DNA of 44,208 nucleotides from an uncultured Lachnospiraceae bacterium (GTDB taxonomy: Bacteria > Bacillota > Clostridia > Lachnospirales > Lachnospiraceae): NCBI GenBank assembly GCA_910588655.1, contig CAJUPJ010000023.1, positions 8,222 through 52,429 on the forward strand. Reading direction: 5' to 3'. Shown here piece after piece: positions 22,056 through 30,584 of this stretch (its first letter is position 1; every line of letters begins with the position of its first letter). The notes beneath the pieces were generated by a model. It was not told where the DNA came from. It saw nothing but the letters and a program-made list of their open reading frames with translations, and ran no database searches. The position numbers were made by a program, and so were the translations under genes.

Positions 22056-23702
22056 ATGGGAGGAAAGAATAAGTTATTAGCAGGAATATTTATTATTGGC
22101 TGCATTGTTATAATTGGCGTTGCTGCTACGATAAACATATTGTCAAAGGCAAGTACCGCTGATGATAATGTTATGTACCAGGGAGTACAGATTGGCGGTG
22201 TTGACGTGGGTGGAATGACTAAAGAAGAGGCAGCAGAAACTATTAATAAACATATTGAAGATATGGTGAACCGCCCTGTTAAGATTGTTATAAATGACAA
22301 TACTGTTGAAACTACATTTGCAGAACTTGGTTTTGCCAATGACGGTAATACACATATTGATGAAGCATTTAAGGCAGGAAAGTCTGACAGTTTTATGGAG
22401 CGTATATTTGCTCCAGTATCAAAAAAGGATAAAGAATATAATTTAAGTTTTACCCTGGATAAAGATGCTGTACAGAAGTTTGTAGAGGAAAAGTGTACAG
22501 TTTTTAATGTAAGTGCTAAAAATTCAAGGCTTAAATACAGAAAGAATGGAAAGTTTAAGGCTACAAAAGACCGTACAGGGCTTAAACTCCAGGTTTCAGA
22601 AACAACTGGCAGGATTATAGAAGCAATAGAAGGCAATTTAACAGATGAGTCTGTTGAAGTTGAAGCTGTTGTCCAAACTACAGAGCCAAAATATACACGT
22701 GAGGTTATATCCAGGTGTAAAGATATGATAGGGTCTTATTCTACAACATTTTCTACATCAACAGCAGCGCGTGCCAATAATGTGCAGATAGCAGCAAAGT
22801 ACATTAATGGTACAATACTTTATCCTGGAAAGGTGTTTTCTACTATTAAGGTTATAAAAGACCGTACAGAAGAAAATGGTTACCAGTCTGCGCCAGAGTA
22901 TTCAAGCGGAAAAGTAGTTGATGGCATTGGAGGCGGTGTATGCCAGGTATCTACTACTCTTTATAATGCTGTGCTTAATGCTGAGCTTGAAGTAGTTGAG
23001 CGCTCACCACATTCAATGGTTGTTGGATATGTGGCTGTATCAAGGGATGCAGCAATTTCAGGTACTTATAAGGATTTTAAATTTAAAAATAATACAGATG
23101 TGCCAATATATATCTGGGCAGATGCATCAGGTGGTACTTTAACTTTTAGGATATATGGGGAGGAAACCAGGCCAAAGAACCGCAAAATTGAGTTTGAACC
23201 AGAAATATTAGAAACAATACAGCCAGGTGCGGATATTATTACAGAAGACAAGAGCCTGCCATCTTCTTACAGGTCAGTTACACAGTCTGCCCATGTGGGT
23301 TACAGGGCAAAACTATGGAAGGTAATTTATATAGATGGCAAAGAGAAAGAGAGAAAAGAACTTAACACAAGCACATATAATGCAGAACCGCAGTATGTAA
23401 CTGTAGGAAACCAGGGTGGTTCACAGACAGCAGAGCCGTCAGGTAAACCTGGTGCTTCAAAAGAGACAGATAATCCGGAAGCAACTAAGAAGCCACAGGC
23501 AACTAAGAAACCAGAAGCAACTAAAAAGCCAGAGGTTACTAAAAAGCCAGTGGCAACTAAAAAGCCAGAGGTTACTAAAAAGCCAGAAGCAACTAAGAAG
23601 CCTGAGGCAACAAGGAAGCCAGAGGTGACAGAGAAACCAGAAGTGACAGAAACACCAGAAGATACAGGACTGTCAGAAGAAACAGATAATCTGGAGGAGT
23701 AG
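22056..23702 (+). CDS. VanW family protein with peptidoglycan-binding-like and G5-like domains
   Basis: A 548-aa surface protein: one N-terminal membrane span (LLAGIFIIGCIVIIGVAA), a region like the PG_binding_4 domain (GGVDVGGMTKEEAAE and EVTTFAELGF-type segments), then the VanW domain with the signature GGGVCQVSTTLYNAVL (about residues 291-306), and a G5-like segment (VGYRAKLWKVIYIDGKE). The C-terminus is a Lys/Pro/Glu repeat tail. VanW proteins are thought to act at the cell wall; the exact role is not known. Start: ATG 22056 behind AGGTGG; a GTG nine bases upstream is possible. The stop is one base from the next gene, so it heads an operon of five genes. Confidence 0.88.
   Translation: MGGKNKLLAGIFIIGCIVIIGVAATINILSKASTADDNVMYQGVQIGGVDVGGMTKEEAAETINKHIEDMVNRPVKIVINDNTVETTFAELGFANDGNTHIDEAFKAGKSDSFMERIFAPVSKKDKEYNLSFTLDKDAVQKFVEEKCTVFNVSAKNSRLKYRKNGKFKATKDRTGLKLQVSETTGRIIEAIEGNLTDESVEVEAVVQTTEPKYTREVISRCKDMIGSYSTTFSTSTAARANNVQIAAKYINGTILYPGKVFSTIKVIKDRTEENGYQSAPEYSSGKVVDGIGGGVCQVSTTLYNAVLNAELEVVERSPHSMVVGYVAVSRDAAISGTYKDFKFKNNTDVPIYIWADASGGTLTFRIYGEETRPKNRKIEFEPEILETIQPGADIITEDKSLPSSYRSVTQSAHVGYRAKLWKVIYIDGKEKERKELNTSTYNAEPQYVTVGNQGGSQTAEPSGKPGASKETDNPEATKKPQATKKPEATKKPEVTKKPVATKKPEVTKKPEATKKPEATRKPEVTEKPEVTETPEDTGLSEETDNLEE
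23483..23660 (+). repeat. 18-bp tandem repeats encoding ATKKPE units
   Basis: About ten in-phase 18-bp copies code for (A/V)TKKPE-type hexapeptides in the tail of the VanW protein. Such Pro/Lys-rich tails span the cell wall. Copy number is likely to vary between strains. Confidence 0.9.
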
Positions 23703-23703
23703 T

Positions 23704-24687
23704 ATGGATATTGGTAAAGTTCCTGAGAATATACTGAAAAGGTCTGTTTTTAAATATATACACCACCACAGAAAGGAAGTGCTTGTACATCCTGGTATTG
23801 GTGAGGACTGCTGTGCAATAGAGGCAGGAAGTGGCGGGTTAATGGTATTTTCTACAGACCCTGTTACGGGGGCAGAGAAAGGTGCAGGCAGGATTGCTGT
23901 CCATATTAATGCTAATGACATAGCTTCAAGCGGGGCAGAGCCAGTAGGAATACTTGCCAGCATTATTATGCCGCCAGATGCCAGTGAGGCATCTTTAAAA
24001 GAAATAATGAAAGAAATAAGCCAGGCATGTGATGAGCTTGGAATAGAGGTAATGGGAGGGCATACAGAAGTTTCAGATATTGTAAAAAGGACTGTTATAA
24101 ATATAACATGTGCCGGGAAAGTACAGAAAGGTAATTTTATACCAGCAGGAGGCCTTTCAGAAGGTGACGATATTGTTATGACAAAATGGGCAGGGCTTGA
24201 AGGGACTTCCATTATTGCAGAAAGTAAGGCAGAAACCCTGCGGGAAACCCTGCCAGAGACTCTTATAGAAACAGCTGCGTCATTTAAAGAATACCTTTCA
24301 ATTGTGCCAGAGGCCAGGATAGCGGCAGAGAATGGTGCTACTGCAATGCATGATGTTACAGAAGGCGGGGTATTCGGGGCACTCTGGGAGATTGGGGAGG
24401 TCTCTGGTACAGGGATAACTGCCAGCCTGCATAAAATTCCTGTAAGGCAGGAAACCATTGAGGTATGTGAGGTATTTAATATAAACCCGTATATGTTAAT
24501 TTCGAGCGGAAGCCTTCTGATAGGCTGTCCTAATGGAAACCAGCTTGCAGAAGAACTTATAAGGAATGGCATACCGGCAGCAGTTATCGGAAGGGCAGTA
24601 AAAGGCAATGCAAGGGTTGTGGTTAATGGTGAAGAAACAAGGTATCTTGGACCGGCAGCCAGTGATGAATTGTATAAAGTAGTATAA
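23704..24687 (+). CDS. AIR synthase-related protein (HypE/PurM-like)
   Basis: A 327-aa protein of the PurM/HypE/SelD/ThiL ATP-binding superfamily. Visible landmarks are HPGIGEDCCAIE, MVFSTDPVTG, IAVHINANDIASSGAEP (the metal/ATP-binding loop), MGGHTEV and MHDVTEGGVFGALWE. It lies outside any hydrogenase or purine gene group. It is therefore a paralogue of unknown substrate, often annotated only as AIR synthase. The gene begins one base after the vanW stop and is followed by the Lrp-type regulator after 18 bp. Function beyond ATP-binding is inference. Confidence 0.85.
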   Translation: MDIGKVPENILKRSVFKYIHHHRKEVLVHPGIGEDCCAIEAGSGGLMVFSTDPVTGAEKGAGRIAVHINANDIASSGAEPVGILASIIMPPDASEASLKEIMKEISQACDELGIEVMGGHTEVSDIVKRTVINITCAGKVQKGNFIPAGGLSEGDDIVMTKWAGLEGTSIIAESKAETLRETLPETLIETAASFKEYLSIVPEARIAAENGATAMHDVTEGGVFGALWEIGEVSGTGITASLHKIPVRQETIEVCEVFNINPYMLISSGSLLIGCPNGNQLAEELIRNGIPAAVIGRAVKGNARVVVNGEETRYLGPAASDELYKVV

Positions 24688-24705
24688 TTGTAAGGGGGAA
24701 TATTT

Positions 24706-25191
24706 ATGAAAAAAGAAATTCTTGATATAATTAGCAGAAACAGCCGTTATTCAACAGAAGACCTTGCAGCAATGACAGGGGCAGATAAAGAAACTGTAGA
24801 ACGTGAAATTAAAGAAATGGAAGATGATAAGATTATCTGTGGGTATCCTGCGCTTATAAACTGGGATAATACAAGCCACGAAAGGGTTACAGCCCTTATT
24901 GAAGTTAATGTTACCCCGCAGCGTGACATGGGATTTAATAAAGTTGCAGAACGTATATATAAGTTTGAAGAAGTGGAAAGCGTCTACCTTATGTCAGGAG
25001 GCTTTGACCTTACTGTTCTTATACAGGGAAAAAGCATGAAGGAAGTTGCCAGGTTTGTTTCAGAAAAACTTTCAACTCTTGAATATGTTAATAGTACAGC
25101 GACATATTTTGTATTAAAGAAGTATAAAGAGCATGGAATAGTAATAGAAGAAGAGCACGATGGCAAAGAAAGGATGTTGGTTACACCATGA
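24706..25191 (+). CDS. Lrp/AsnC family transcriptional regulator
   Basis: A 161-aa regulator with an N-terminal winged helix (SRYSTEDLAAMTGADKETVE, residues about 10-35) and a C-terminal RAM/ligand-binding domain (about 65-145, with VYLMSGGFDLTVLIQG). The C-terminal GFDL signature binds amino acids in this family. Its stop overlaps the start of the aminotransferase gene (ATGA), so the two are coupled, as in the B. subtilis yugG-yugH pair. It probably regulates this operon in response to an amino acid. Start: ATG 24706 behind AAGGGGG. Confidence 0.92.
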   Translation: MKKEILDIISRNSRYSTEDLAAMTGADKETVEREIKEMEDDKIICGYPALINWDNTSHERVTALIEVNVTPQRDMGFNKVAERIYKFEEVESVYLMSGGFDLTVLIQGKSMKEVARFVSEKLSTLEYVNSTATYFVLKKYKEHGIVIEEEHDGKERMLVTP

Positions 25192-26348
25192 GAAACCCAT
25201 TGTCAGAAAAAGTGACTGGAATTAAACCTTCCGGCATAAGAAAATTTTTCGATATAGTAAGTGAAATGAAAGATGCTATTTCACTTGGTGTCGGTGAGCC
25301 TGATTTTGATACGCCCTGGCATATCAGGGAAGAAGGTATTTATTCGCTCGAAAGAGGAAGGACTTATTATACTTCAAATGCAGGGCTTAAAGAACTGAAA
25401 GAAGAAATAGCAGAATACCAGAAAAGGCGTTTCGGGCTGGATTATAACCCTTCAGGGGAAATATATGTAACAGTTGGCGGAAGTGAAGCTATAGATGGTG
25501 CACTCCGCGCAATGCTTGATGATGGTGATGAGGTAATAATCCCGCAGCCAAGTTATGTTTCTTATGAACCTTGTGTAGTCCTTGCAGATGGTGTGCCTGT
25601 AATTATAGAGTTAAAAGAGGAAGATGAGTTTAAACTTAAGAAAGAACAGCTTGAAAAGGCAATAACAGATAAGACAAAAATCCTTATCCTTCCATTTCCT
25701 AATAACCCTACAGGCGCAATTATGACAGAAGAAGACCTGGCAGGTATTGCAGAAGTTGTTTTAGAGCATGATTTGTTTGTGGTTTCAGATGAAATATATT
25801 CTGAACTTACATATGGCAGCCGCCATGTTTCAATAGCATCATTTCCAGGCATGAAAGAAAGGACTATTGTTATTAATGGTTTTTCAAAATCATATGCAAT
25901 GACAGGATGGCGTCTGGGATATGCCTGCGGGCCAAAAGTAATATTAGACCAGATGCTTAAAATACACCAGTTTGCCATAATGTGTGCGCCTACAACAAGC
26001 CAGTATGCGGCAGTAGAAGCATTGCGCAATGGTGATGACGGGGTGGAGTATATGCGTAATGAATATGACAGGCGCAGGAAATTCCTTATAAAAGCATTGC
26101 GTGGAATGGGAATGGAATGTTTTGAGCCATTTGGTGCATTTTATGTATTTCCATGTATAAAGGAATATGGCATGTCTTCAGATGAGTTTGCGGAAGCACT
26201 GCTTGCAGAGGAGAAGCTTGCAGTAGTGCCAGGTACAGCATTTGGTGGATGTGGTGAGGGATTTATAAGAATATCTTATGCATATTCAATAGAAGATTTA
26301 AAAAATGCATTAGAGCGTTTAGAAAGGTTTATTAACAGGCATAAGTAA
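25188..26348 (+). CDS. PLP-dependent class I/II aminotransferase (YugH/PatA-like)
   Basis: A 386-aa fold-type I aminotransferase. ISLGVGEPDFDTP is the substrate-binding N-terminus, FPNNPTGAIM contains the conserved asparagine, SDEIYSELTY has the aspartate that contacts the pyridine nitrogen, and K234 in GFSKSYAMTGWRLGY is the Schiff-base lysine. The C-terminal GEGFIRISYA has the carboxylate-binding arginine. Substrate is uncertain: aspartate or aromatic amino acids are usual for this subgroup. Overlap with the Lrp gene points to a coordinated amino-acid response. Confidence 0.93.
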   Translation: MRNPLSEKVTGIKPSGIRKFFDIVSEMKDAISLGVGEPDFDTPWHIREEGIYSLERGRTYYTSNAGLKELKEEIAEYQKRRFGLDYNPSGEIYVTVGGSEAIDGALRAMLDDGDEVIIPQPSYVSYEPCVVLADGVPVIIELKEEDEFKLKKEQLEKAITDKTKILILPFPNNPTGAIMTEEDLAGIAEVVLEHDLFVVSDEIYSELTYGSRHVSIASFPGMKERTIVINGFSKSYAMTGWRLGYACGPKVILDQMLKIHQFAIMCAPTTSQYAAVEALRNGDDGVEYMRNEYDRRRKFLIKALRGMGMECFEPFGAFYVFPCIKEYGMSSDEFAEALLAEEKLAVVPGTAFGGCGEGFIRISYAYSIEDLKNALERLERFINRHK

Positions 26349-26379
26349 ATTTATGGCTGTGCCTGTCCAGGAGGAAATT

Positions 26380-26880
26380 ATGTTTAATATAGTACTTCTT
26401 GAACCTGAAATGCCAGCTAATACAGGCAATATAGGGCGTACATGCTGTGCTGCAGGTGCTAAGCTGCATCTTATAGAGCCAATGGGTTTCAGGGTTAATG
26501 ACAAGATGGTTAAAAGGGCAGGGCTTGATTACTGGAATGACCTGGATGTACAGATATATGACTGCTATAGTGATTTTCTTTTGAAAAACCCGGCGGCAGC
26601 AGAAAAGATGTATATGGCAACTACTAAGTCAAGGCAGGATTATACAGAAGTAAATTATGAGCCTGGGAGTTATATAATGTTTGGCAAGGAAAGTGCAGGA
26701 ATTCCAGAAGAAATACTTGTAAATTCAAAAGAAACTGCAATAAGAATTCCTATGAACCAGAATATACGGTCATTAAATCTTTCAAACTCAGTTGCCATAG
26801 TTTTATATGAAGCACTCAGGCAGAATAATTTCATTGGCATGCAGATGAAAGGGGAGCTTCACCGGCTTGGATGGGATTAG
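26380..26880 (+). CDS. trmL: tRNA (cytidine/uridine-34-2'-O)-methyltransferase TrmL
   Basis: A 166-aa SPOUT methyltransferase. The three motifs are present: PANTGNIGRTCCA (motif 1), MFGKESAGIPEEI (motif 2) and IRIPMNQNIRSLNLSNSVAI with VLYEALR (motif 3), forming the SAM-binding trefoil knot. Short length without an extra N-terminal domain fits TrmL, which methylates the ribose at the wobble position of tRNA-Leu. Start: ATG 26380 behind AGGAGG; the in-frame ATG at 26353 is less good. It ends the vanW operon. Confidence 0.92.
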   Translation: MFNIVLLEPEMPANTGNIGRTCCAAGAKLHLIEPMGFRVNDKMVKRAGLDYWNDLDVQIYDCYSDFLLKNPAAAEKMYMATTKSRQDYTEVNYEPGSYIMFGKESAGIPEEILVNSKETAIRIPMNQNIRSLNLSNSVAIVLYEALRQNNFIGMQMKGELHRLGWD

Positions 26881-27014
26881 TTTTAGTTTAGAAAAAGGTA
26901 AATTATTATAGGAAAAAGTCTTTAAATATATGGGCTTGTTAGTTAAATATACACATAATTACTTTTTGGTTTTTGTAGATATTTAATAAAAAATGGTTAA
27001 ATTCAAAAAAGATG

Positions 27015-27043
27015 TTGAAAAACTTATGAAATAAGAATAGAAT
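27015..27043 (+). promoter_or_regulatory. probable promoter of pfkA
   Basis: TTGAAA (27015-27020), a 17-bp spacer and TAGAAT (27038-27043) lie about 95 bp before the pfkA start. The remaining part of the 258-bp gap (26881-27138) is AT-rich and shows only a small palindrome, CGTTTTAAACG, near 27109-27119. Confidence 0.6.
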
Positions 27044-27138
27044 AATTAACGTTGTAAATTATAATACCATCTGGGAATATTGTTATAGGCCATTACATAT
27101 TTAGTTCCCGTTTTAAACGGAAGAAAGGGAGGAATATA

Positions 27139-28131
27139 ATGAGCGGAGCAAAGGGCAAGATTGCAGTTTTGACTAGTGGCGGGGATGCGCCAGGAATGAA
27201 TGCAGCTATCCGGGCTGTTGTACGTACAGGAATTGCAAGAGGTTATGAGGTTTATGGAGTAAGAAGGGGATATAATGGTATTCTTAAAAAAGAAATGAGT
27301 CTTATGTCATTTACAGATGTTTCTGAGAAACTCCAGCATGGCGGCACATTTCTGTTTACTGCAAGGAGTGCGGAATTTGGCGAAGATGCAGGAAAGCGTA
27401 AGGCAGCAGCTATATGTAAAGAACTTGGGATAGATGCCCTTATTGTTATTGGTGGTGATGGTTCATTTACAGGAGCTAAGAACCTTTCTAAGTATGGTGT
27501 AAATGTTATAGGAATACCAGGTACTATTGACCTTGATATAGCTTATACTGAGTATACAATCGGATTTGATACAGCTGTTAATACAGCTATGGAAGCTATT
27601 GACCGCCTGCGTGAAACATCTAATTCACATGAGAGGTGCAGCGTTGTTGAAGTTATGGGACGTTCTGCAGGATATATAGCACTCTGGTGTGGCATTGCGA
27701 ATGGTGCAGAGCAGATTTTGCTTCCTGAAAAGTTTGATAATAATTATGACATGCTTATTGAACAGATTAAAAAGAACCGTAAGTCAGGAATGACACACCA
27801 GATTATAATTAATGCTGAAGGAATAGGTCATTCTTACGGGCTTGCTAAAGAGATTGAAAAGGCTACAGGCATTGAAACACGTGCCACAATACTTGGACAT
27901 TTACAGCGTGGCGGAAGCCCTACTGCACGTGACAGGGTGGTTGCTTCAGTAATGGGTGCATATGCTGTTGATATGATAGACCAGGGAAAACAGAACCGTC
28001 TTATCGGATATAAGAATGGACATGTATATGATATAGATATAGAAGAAGCATTTGAAATGCAGAAGGATATTGATGAATATGAGTATGAGGTAGCAGGAAT
28101 TCTGGGCACAAGGTGCAGCTACAACATATAA
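27139..28131 (+). CDS. pfkA: ATP-dependent 6-phosphofructokinase
   Basis: A 330-aa enzyme of glycolysis that phosphorylates fructose 6-phosphate. SGGDAPGMNAAIRAVVR binds ATP and GGDGSFTGA contains the glycine that marks ATP rather than pyrophosphate use. The catalytic box reads PGTIDLDIAYTEYTIGFDTA; the usual TIDND has Leu for Asn, a change I associate with clostridial enzymes, and both aspartates are kept. EVMGRSAGYIAL and the C-terminal LGHLQRGGSPTARDR complete the substrate site. Start: ATG 27139 behind AAAGGGAGG. Single-gene unit. Confidence 0.96.
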   Translation: MSGAKGKIAVLTSGGDAPGMNAAIRAVVRTGIARGYEVYGVRRGYNGILKKEMSLMSFTDVSEKLQHGGTFLFTARSAEFGEDAGKRKAAAICKELGIDALIVIGGDGSFTGAKNLSKYGVNVIGIPGTIDLDIAYTEYTIGFDTAVNTAMEAIDRLRETSNSHERCSVVEVMGRSAGYIALWCGIANGAEQILLPEKFDNNYDMLIEQIKKNRKSGMTHQIIINAEGIGHSYGLAKEIEKATGIETRATILGHLQRGGSPTARDRVVASVMGAYAVDMIDQGKQNRLIGYKNGHVYDIDIEEAFEMQKDIDEYEYEVAGILGTRCSYNI

Positions 28132-28192
28132 TTCTTCCAGCAGGACATAAAATTTTTAATACGACACCGTAAAATTTAATATATAAAAATGA

Positions 28193-28286
28193 ACAGAGTA
28201 GGATGCCATGCGTTAAGTGCCAAAGGATGGGAAGTTGCCTTTGGACGAAAAGCTTAGTCTTGCGGTGTGGCAACCGCATCCGCTGT
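28193..28286 (+). promoter_or_regulatory. THF (tetrahydrofolate) riboswitch
   Basis: The sequence follows the conserved THF aptamer: ACAG closing pair (28193-28196 with CTGT 28283-28286), GAGTAGG, GCGTTAAGTGCC, GGATGGGA, GGACGAAAAGC, GCGGTG and CCGCATCCGCT. It lies directly before a folT-like ECF transporter gene, the classic target. Tetrahydrofolate binding should turn the gene off through the terminator that follows. Confidence 0.93.
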
Positions 28287-28299
28287 CAGAACAGGTGAA

Positions 28300-28345
28300 A
28301 TAAGCACTCATTCCGGGATGTACTACTATGGGTGCTTATTTTTGC
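28300..28345 (+). terminator. riboswitch expression-platform terminator
   Basis: AATAAGCAC...CAT (28300-28312) pairs with ATG...GTGCTTATT (28329-28341) followed by T residues. It lies 14 bp after the aptamer and before the coding start, so it is the attenuator. Confidence 0.85.
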
Positions 28346-28409
28346 CATTTCCAGGGTTGTTACCGGATTTCTGCTGTCTGTTCTATTCATTAAGAAAGGA
28401 CATGAGGCT

Positions 28410-29027
28410 ATGTTAGAATTAATTAAAACTGTATTTTCCAGTGATATTTCAAGATACATACTTGTATCACTGGCAATTCTTGTAATATTTTGTGCACTGG
28501 CACAGAAAAAGAAAATTTCTGTAAGAAGTATTGCATTAATGGGGCTTATGATATCACTCCATATAGTATTTGTAAGGTTTCTTGCGATACAGACATGGAA
28601 TATAAAAATCAGCTTTGGATTTCTGCCGCTTGTAATTACAGCAATTTTACTTGGACCTGTGGAGGCAGGTATAGTTGGGGCTATGGCAGATTTTATTGGT
28701 GCAGTTCTTTTCCCTGTAGGGGCATATTTCCCGGGAATGACGCTTACAGCCATGCTTACAGGCATTGTATGGGGTATGTTCCTTTACAAAAAGTTTTCAA
28801 TTCCAAGGGTAATATGTGCTGCTGCCATTAATAACTTTTTACTTAGCATGCTGCTTAACGGGTACTGGATATCAATATTGTATGGAAGCCCGTTTAAAGG
28901 CATATTGCAGGTAAGAGTGCCACAGGCATTTTTTATGTTTATAGCACAGATAGTAGTAATACCAGTACTGCAGGAAGTTTTATTTAAGAGAATTAAATTA
29001 ATATTTGACAATCCAGCAGTAAGTTAG
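28410..29027 (+). CDS. folT: folate ECF transporter S component FolT
   Basis: A 205-aa membrane protein with five to six hydrophobic segments, including LVSLAILVIFCAL, ISLHIVFVRFLAIQTW, GFLPLVITAILLGPVEA, AMADFIGAVLFPVGAYFPGM and IAQIVVIPVLQEVL. This is the layout of ECF S components, which capture a vitamin and work with a shared EcfA/A'/T module encoded elsewhere. The THF riboswitch upstream identifies the substrate as folate. Start: ATG 28410 behind GAAAGGA; the frame is open upstream to 28332, but that would run into the riboswitch terminator. Confidence 0.9.
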   Translation: MLELIKTVFSSDISRYILVSLAILVIFCALAQKKKISVRSIALMGLMISLHIVFVRFLAIQTWNIKISFGFLPLVITAILLGPVEAGIVGAMADFIGAVLFPVGAYFPGMTLTAMLTGIVWGMFLYKKFSIPRVICAAAINNFLLSMLLNGYWISILYGSPFKGILQVRVPQAFFMFIAQIVVIPVLQEVLFKRIKLIFDNPAVS

Positions 29028-29065
29028 AAGACAGATTGAAAAAACAGTATTTTTCATTGCTATTT

Positions 29066-29160
29066 ATGCCGCAGAAAGTGCGGCATGGATGATTAATATA
29101 AGAAATTTAATATAAGAAATAAAAAAGACTGGCAGTATCCCGGATGCCAGTCTTTTTATT
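29066..29160. terminator. hairpin pair, bidirectional terminator between folT and the kinase gene
   Basis: ATGCCGC...GCGGCAT (29066-29086) is a short hairpin. AAAAGACTGGCA (29123-29134) pairs with TGCCAGTCTTTT (29145-29156), flanked by A and T runs on both sides, so it can terminate both the plus-strand folT and the minus-strand kinase transcripts. Confidence 0.85.
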
Positions 29161-30581
29161 TAATGTAGTGCCTGCTCTGCGGCTGGAAGTGAAAATATAA
29201 ATTCCGTTCCAACGCCTTCTGTACTTATTACATTTATATTTTCGCCATGTGCTTCTATAATTTCTTTAGTAATTGAGAGCCCAAGCCCTGTCCCCTTTTT
29301 ATCTTTGCCACGGGAAAGGTCTGTTTTATAGAACCTGTCCCAGACTTTATTTATATTGTCTTTAGGTATGCCAATTCCATGGTCTTTAACTGATATAAAT
29401 GCCTTTGTATTGCGCCTTGCGGTATGGATTTCAATAACTGAGTTATTGTGGCTGAATTTAACCGCATTGTCAAGCAGGTTTTGTATAACCTGTTCAATTT
29501 TACTTATATCTGCTTTAACCATAAGGCTTTTGGCATCAAATGTAAGTTCAAGGGAAATCTGTTTTTCCGTACATCTCTGTTCAAATGCAGCGGAGCAGCG
29601 TTTTATTTCATAGTTTATGTCAAATGTTGAAATATCCATTGGCACACCGCCATTTTCAAACTGTCCAAGCGTAAGCAGGCTGCTCGTAAGTTTAGCCAGC
29701 CTTTCAGTTTCAAAAAGTATAATATCAAGATATTTGTTCTGTAATTCGTAGGGAATAGTCCCATCCAGCAGCGCCTGTGTATAACCTTTGACTGAAGTAA
29801 GCGGTGAGCGGAAATCATGTGATACATTTGCAATAAACTTACGCTGGTAATTATCCATATCTGACATTTTATCAGCCATATACCTTATTGTACCTGCAAG
29901 TTCTGCATGTTCATTATCTGGTATCCTTGCCATAGGGTAGTCAAACTGGCCTGTGGCATATTTTCTTGCGGCTTTTGTCATTACTTTTACAGGCATTGCA
30001 GTCTGTATATACAAGTAAAACATTATAAACATAAGTATAGTTAAAAATATAATAAAACACAGGACAACAGCATCTGTATATTGTACCGCCTGGCTGTGCA
30101 GTGGTTTAAGTTCTTTGGTGATTATTATATAGTACAGTGTTTCCATTGATTCTGTAACAGGATATATAACAGCAGTACATTTGCCAGGCAGAAGCCCGTT
30201 TATATCGGTTTCATGTATTGTCTGGCCTGAAAGGAAATGTTTGTCGTAATTATTTATAAATTCCCCTTCGCAGTTATGCAATTTATCAGAGTCAATAATA
30301 ACCATACTGTCTGGTTTTGTAACAATAATACGTGAGTCTGTTATTTGCTGCATAGATGAAAAATAGTGCCTTAATGCAATAAATGTGCTTCCAGCTGTAA
30401 GATACGGCGCTGAAAGGTAGTCTGTGGCAATCATGCTTGCCTCGTTATAAAGTGAAGTTTTTGCCTTAGTTAAAATTTTTTCATATACAAGTGAAACACC
30501 ATATGTGTTTAAAATTACCAGGGATGATATTATAATAAATGCATATGACAGTAAAAATTTAGTCCTTAGTGAAAATTTCAT
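29160..30581 (-). CDS. sensor histidine kinase (two-component)
   Basis: A 473-aa membrane kinase. Two spans (about residues 8-30 and 171-192) enclose a ~140-residue extracytoplasmic sensor; a HAMP linker (about 195-245) leads to HisKA with the phosphorylated H255 in VSHDFRSPLTS. The HATPase domain has the N box NLLDNAVKFS (N372), VKDHGIGIP (G1), WDRFYKTD (F) and GTGLGLSI (G2). All motifs are intact. It starts three bases after the stop of the response regulator gene, so both form one operon. The signal is unknown; the sensor part shows no domain I recognise. Confidence 0.95.
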   Translation of the reverse strand: MKFSLRTKFLLSYAFIIISSLVILNTYGVSLVYEKILTKAKTSLYNEASMIATDYLSAPYLTAGSTFIALRHYFSSMQQITDSRIIVTKPDSMVIIDSDKLHNCEGEFINNYDKHFLSGQTIHETDINGLLPGKCTAVIYPVTESMETLYYIIITKELKPLHSQAVQYTDAVVLCFIIFLTILMFIMFYLYIQTAMPVKVMTKAARKYATGQFDYPMARIPDNEHAELAGTIRYMADKMSDMDNYQRKFIANVSHDFRSPLTSVKGYTQALLDGTIPYELQNKYLDIILFETERLAKLTSSLLTLGQFENGGVPMDISTFDINYEIKRCSAAFEQRCTEKQISLELTFDAKSLMVKADISKIEQVIQNLLDNAVKFSHNNSVIEIHTARRNTKAFISVKDHGIGIPKDNINKVWDRFYKTDLSRGKDKKGTGLGLSITKEIIEAHGENINVISTEGVGTEFIFSLPAAEQALH

Positions 30582-30584
30582 ATA

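Noticed and set aside
23416..23628. Alternative-frame open frame rich in Gln/Lys/Leu in the VanW tail
   Set aside because: It is a by-product of the 18-bp tandem repeats, with no start signals.
28001..28279. Minus-strand open frame across the pfkA end and THF riboswitch
   Set aside because: It overlaps a confident gene end and a confident riboswitch and has no family features.
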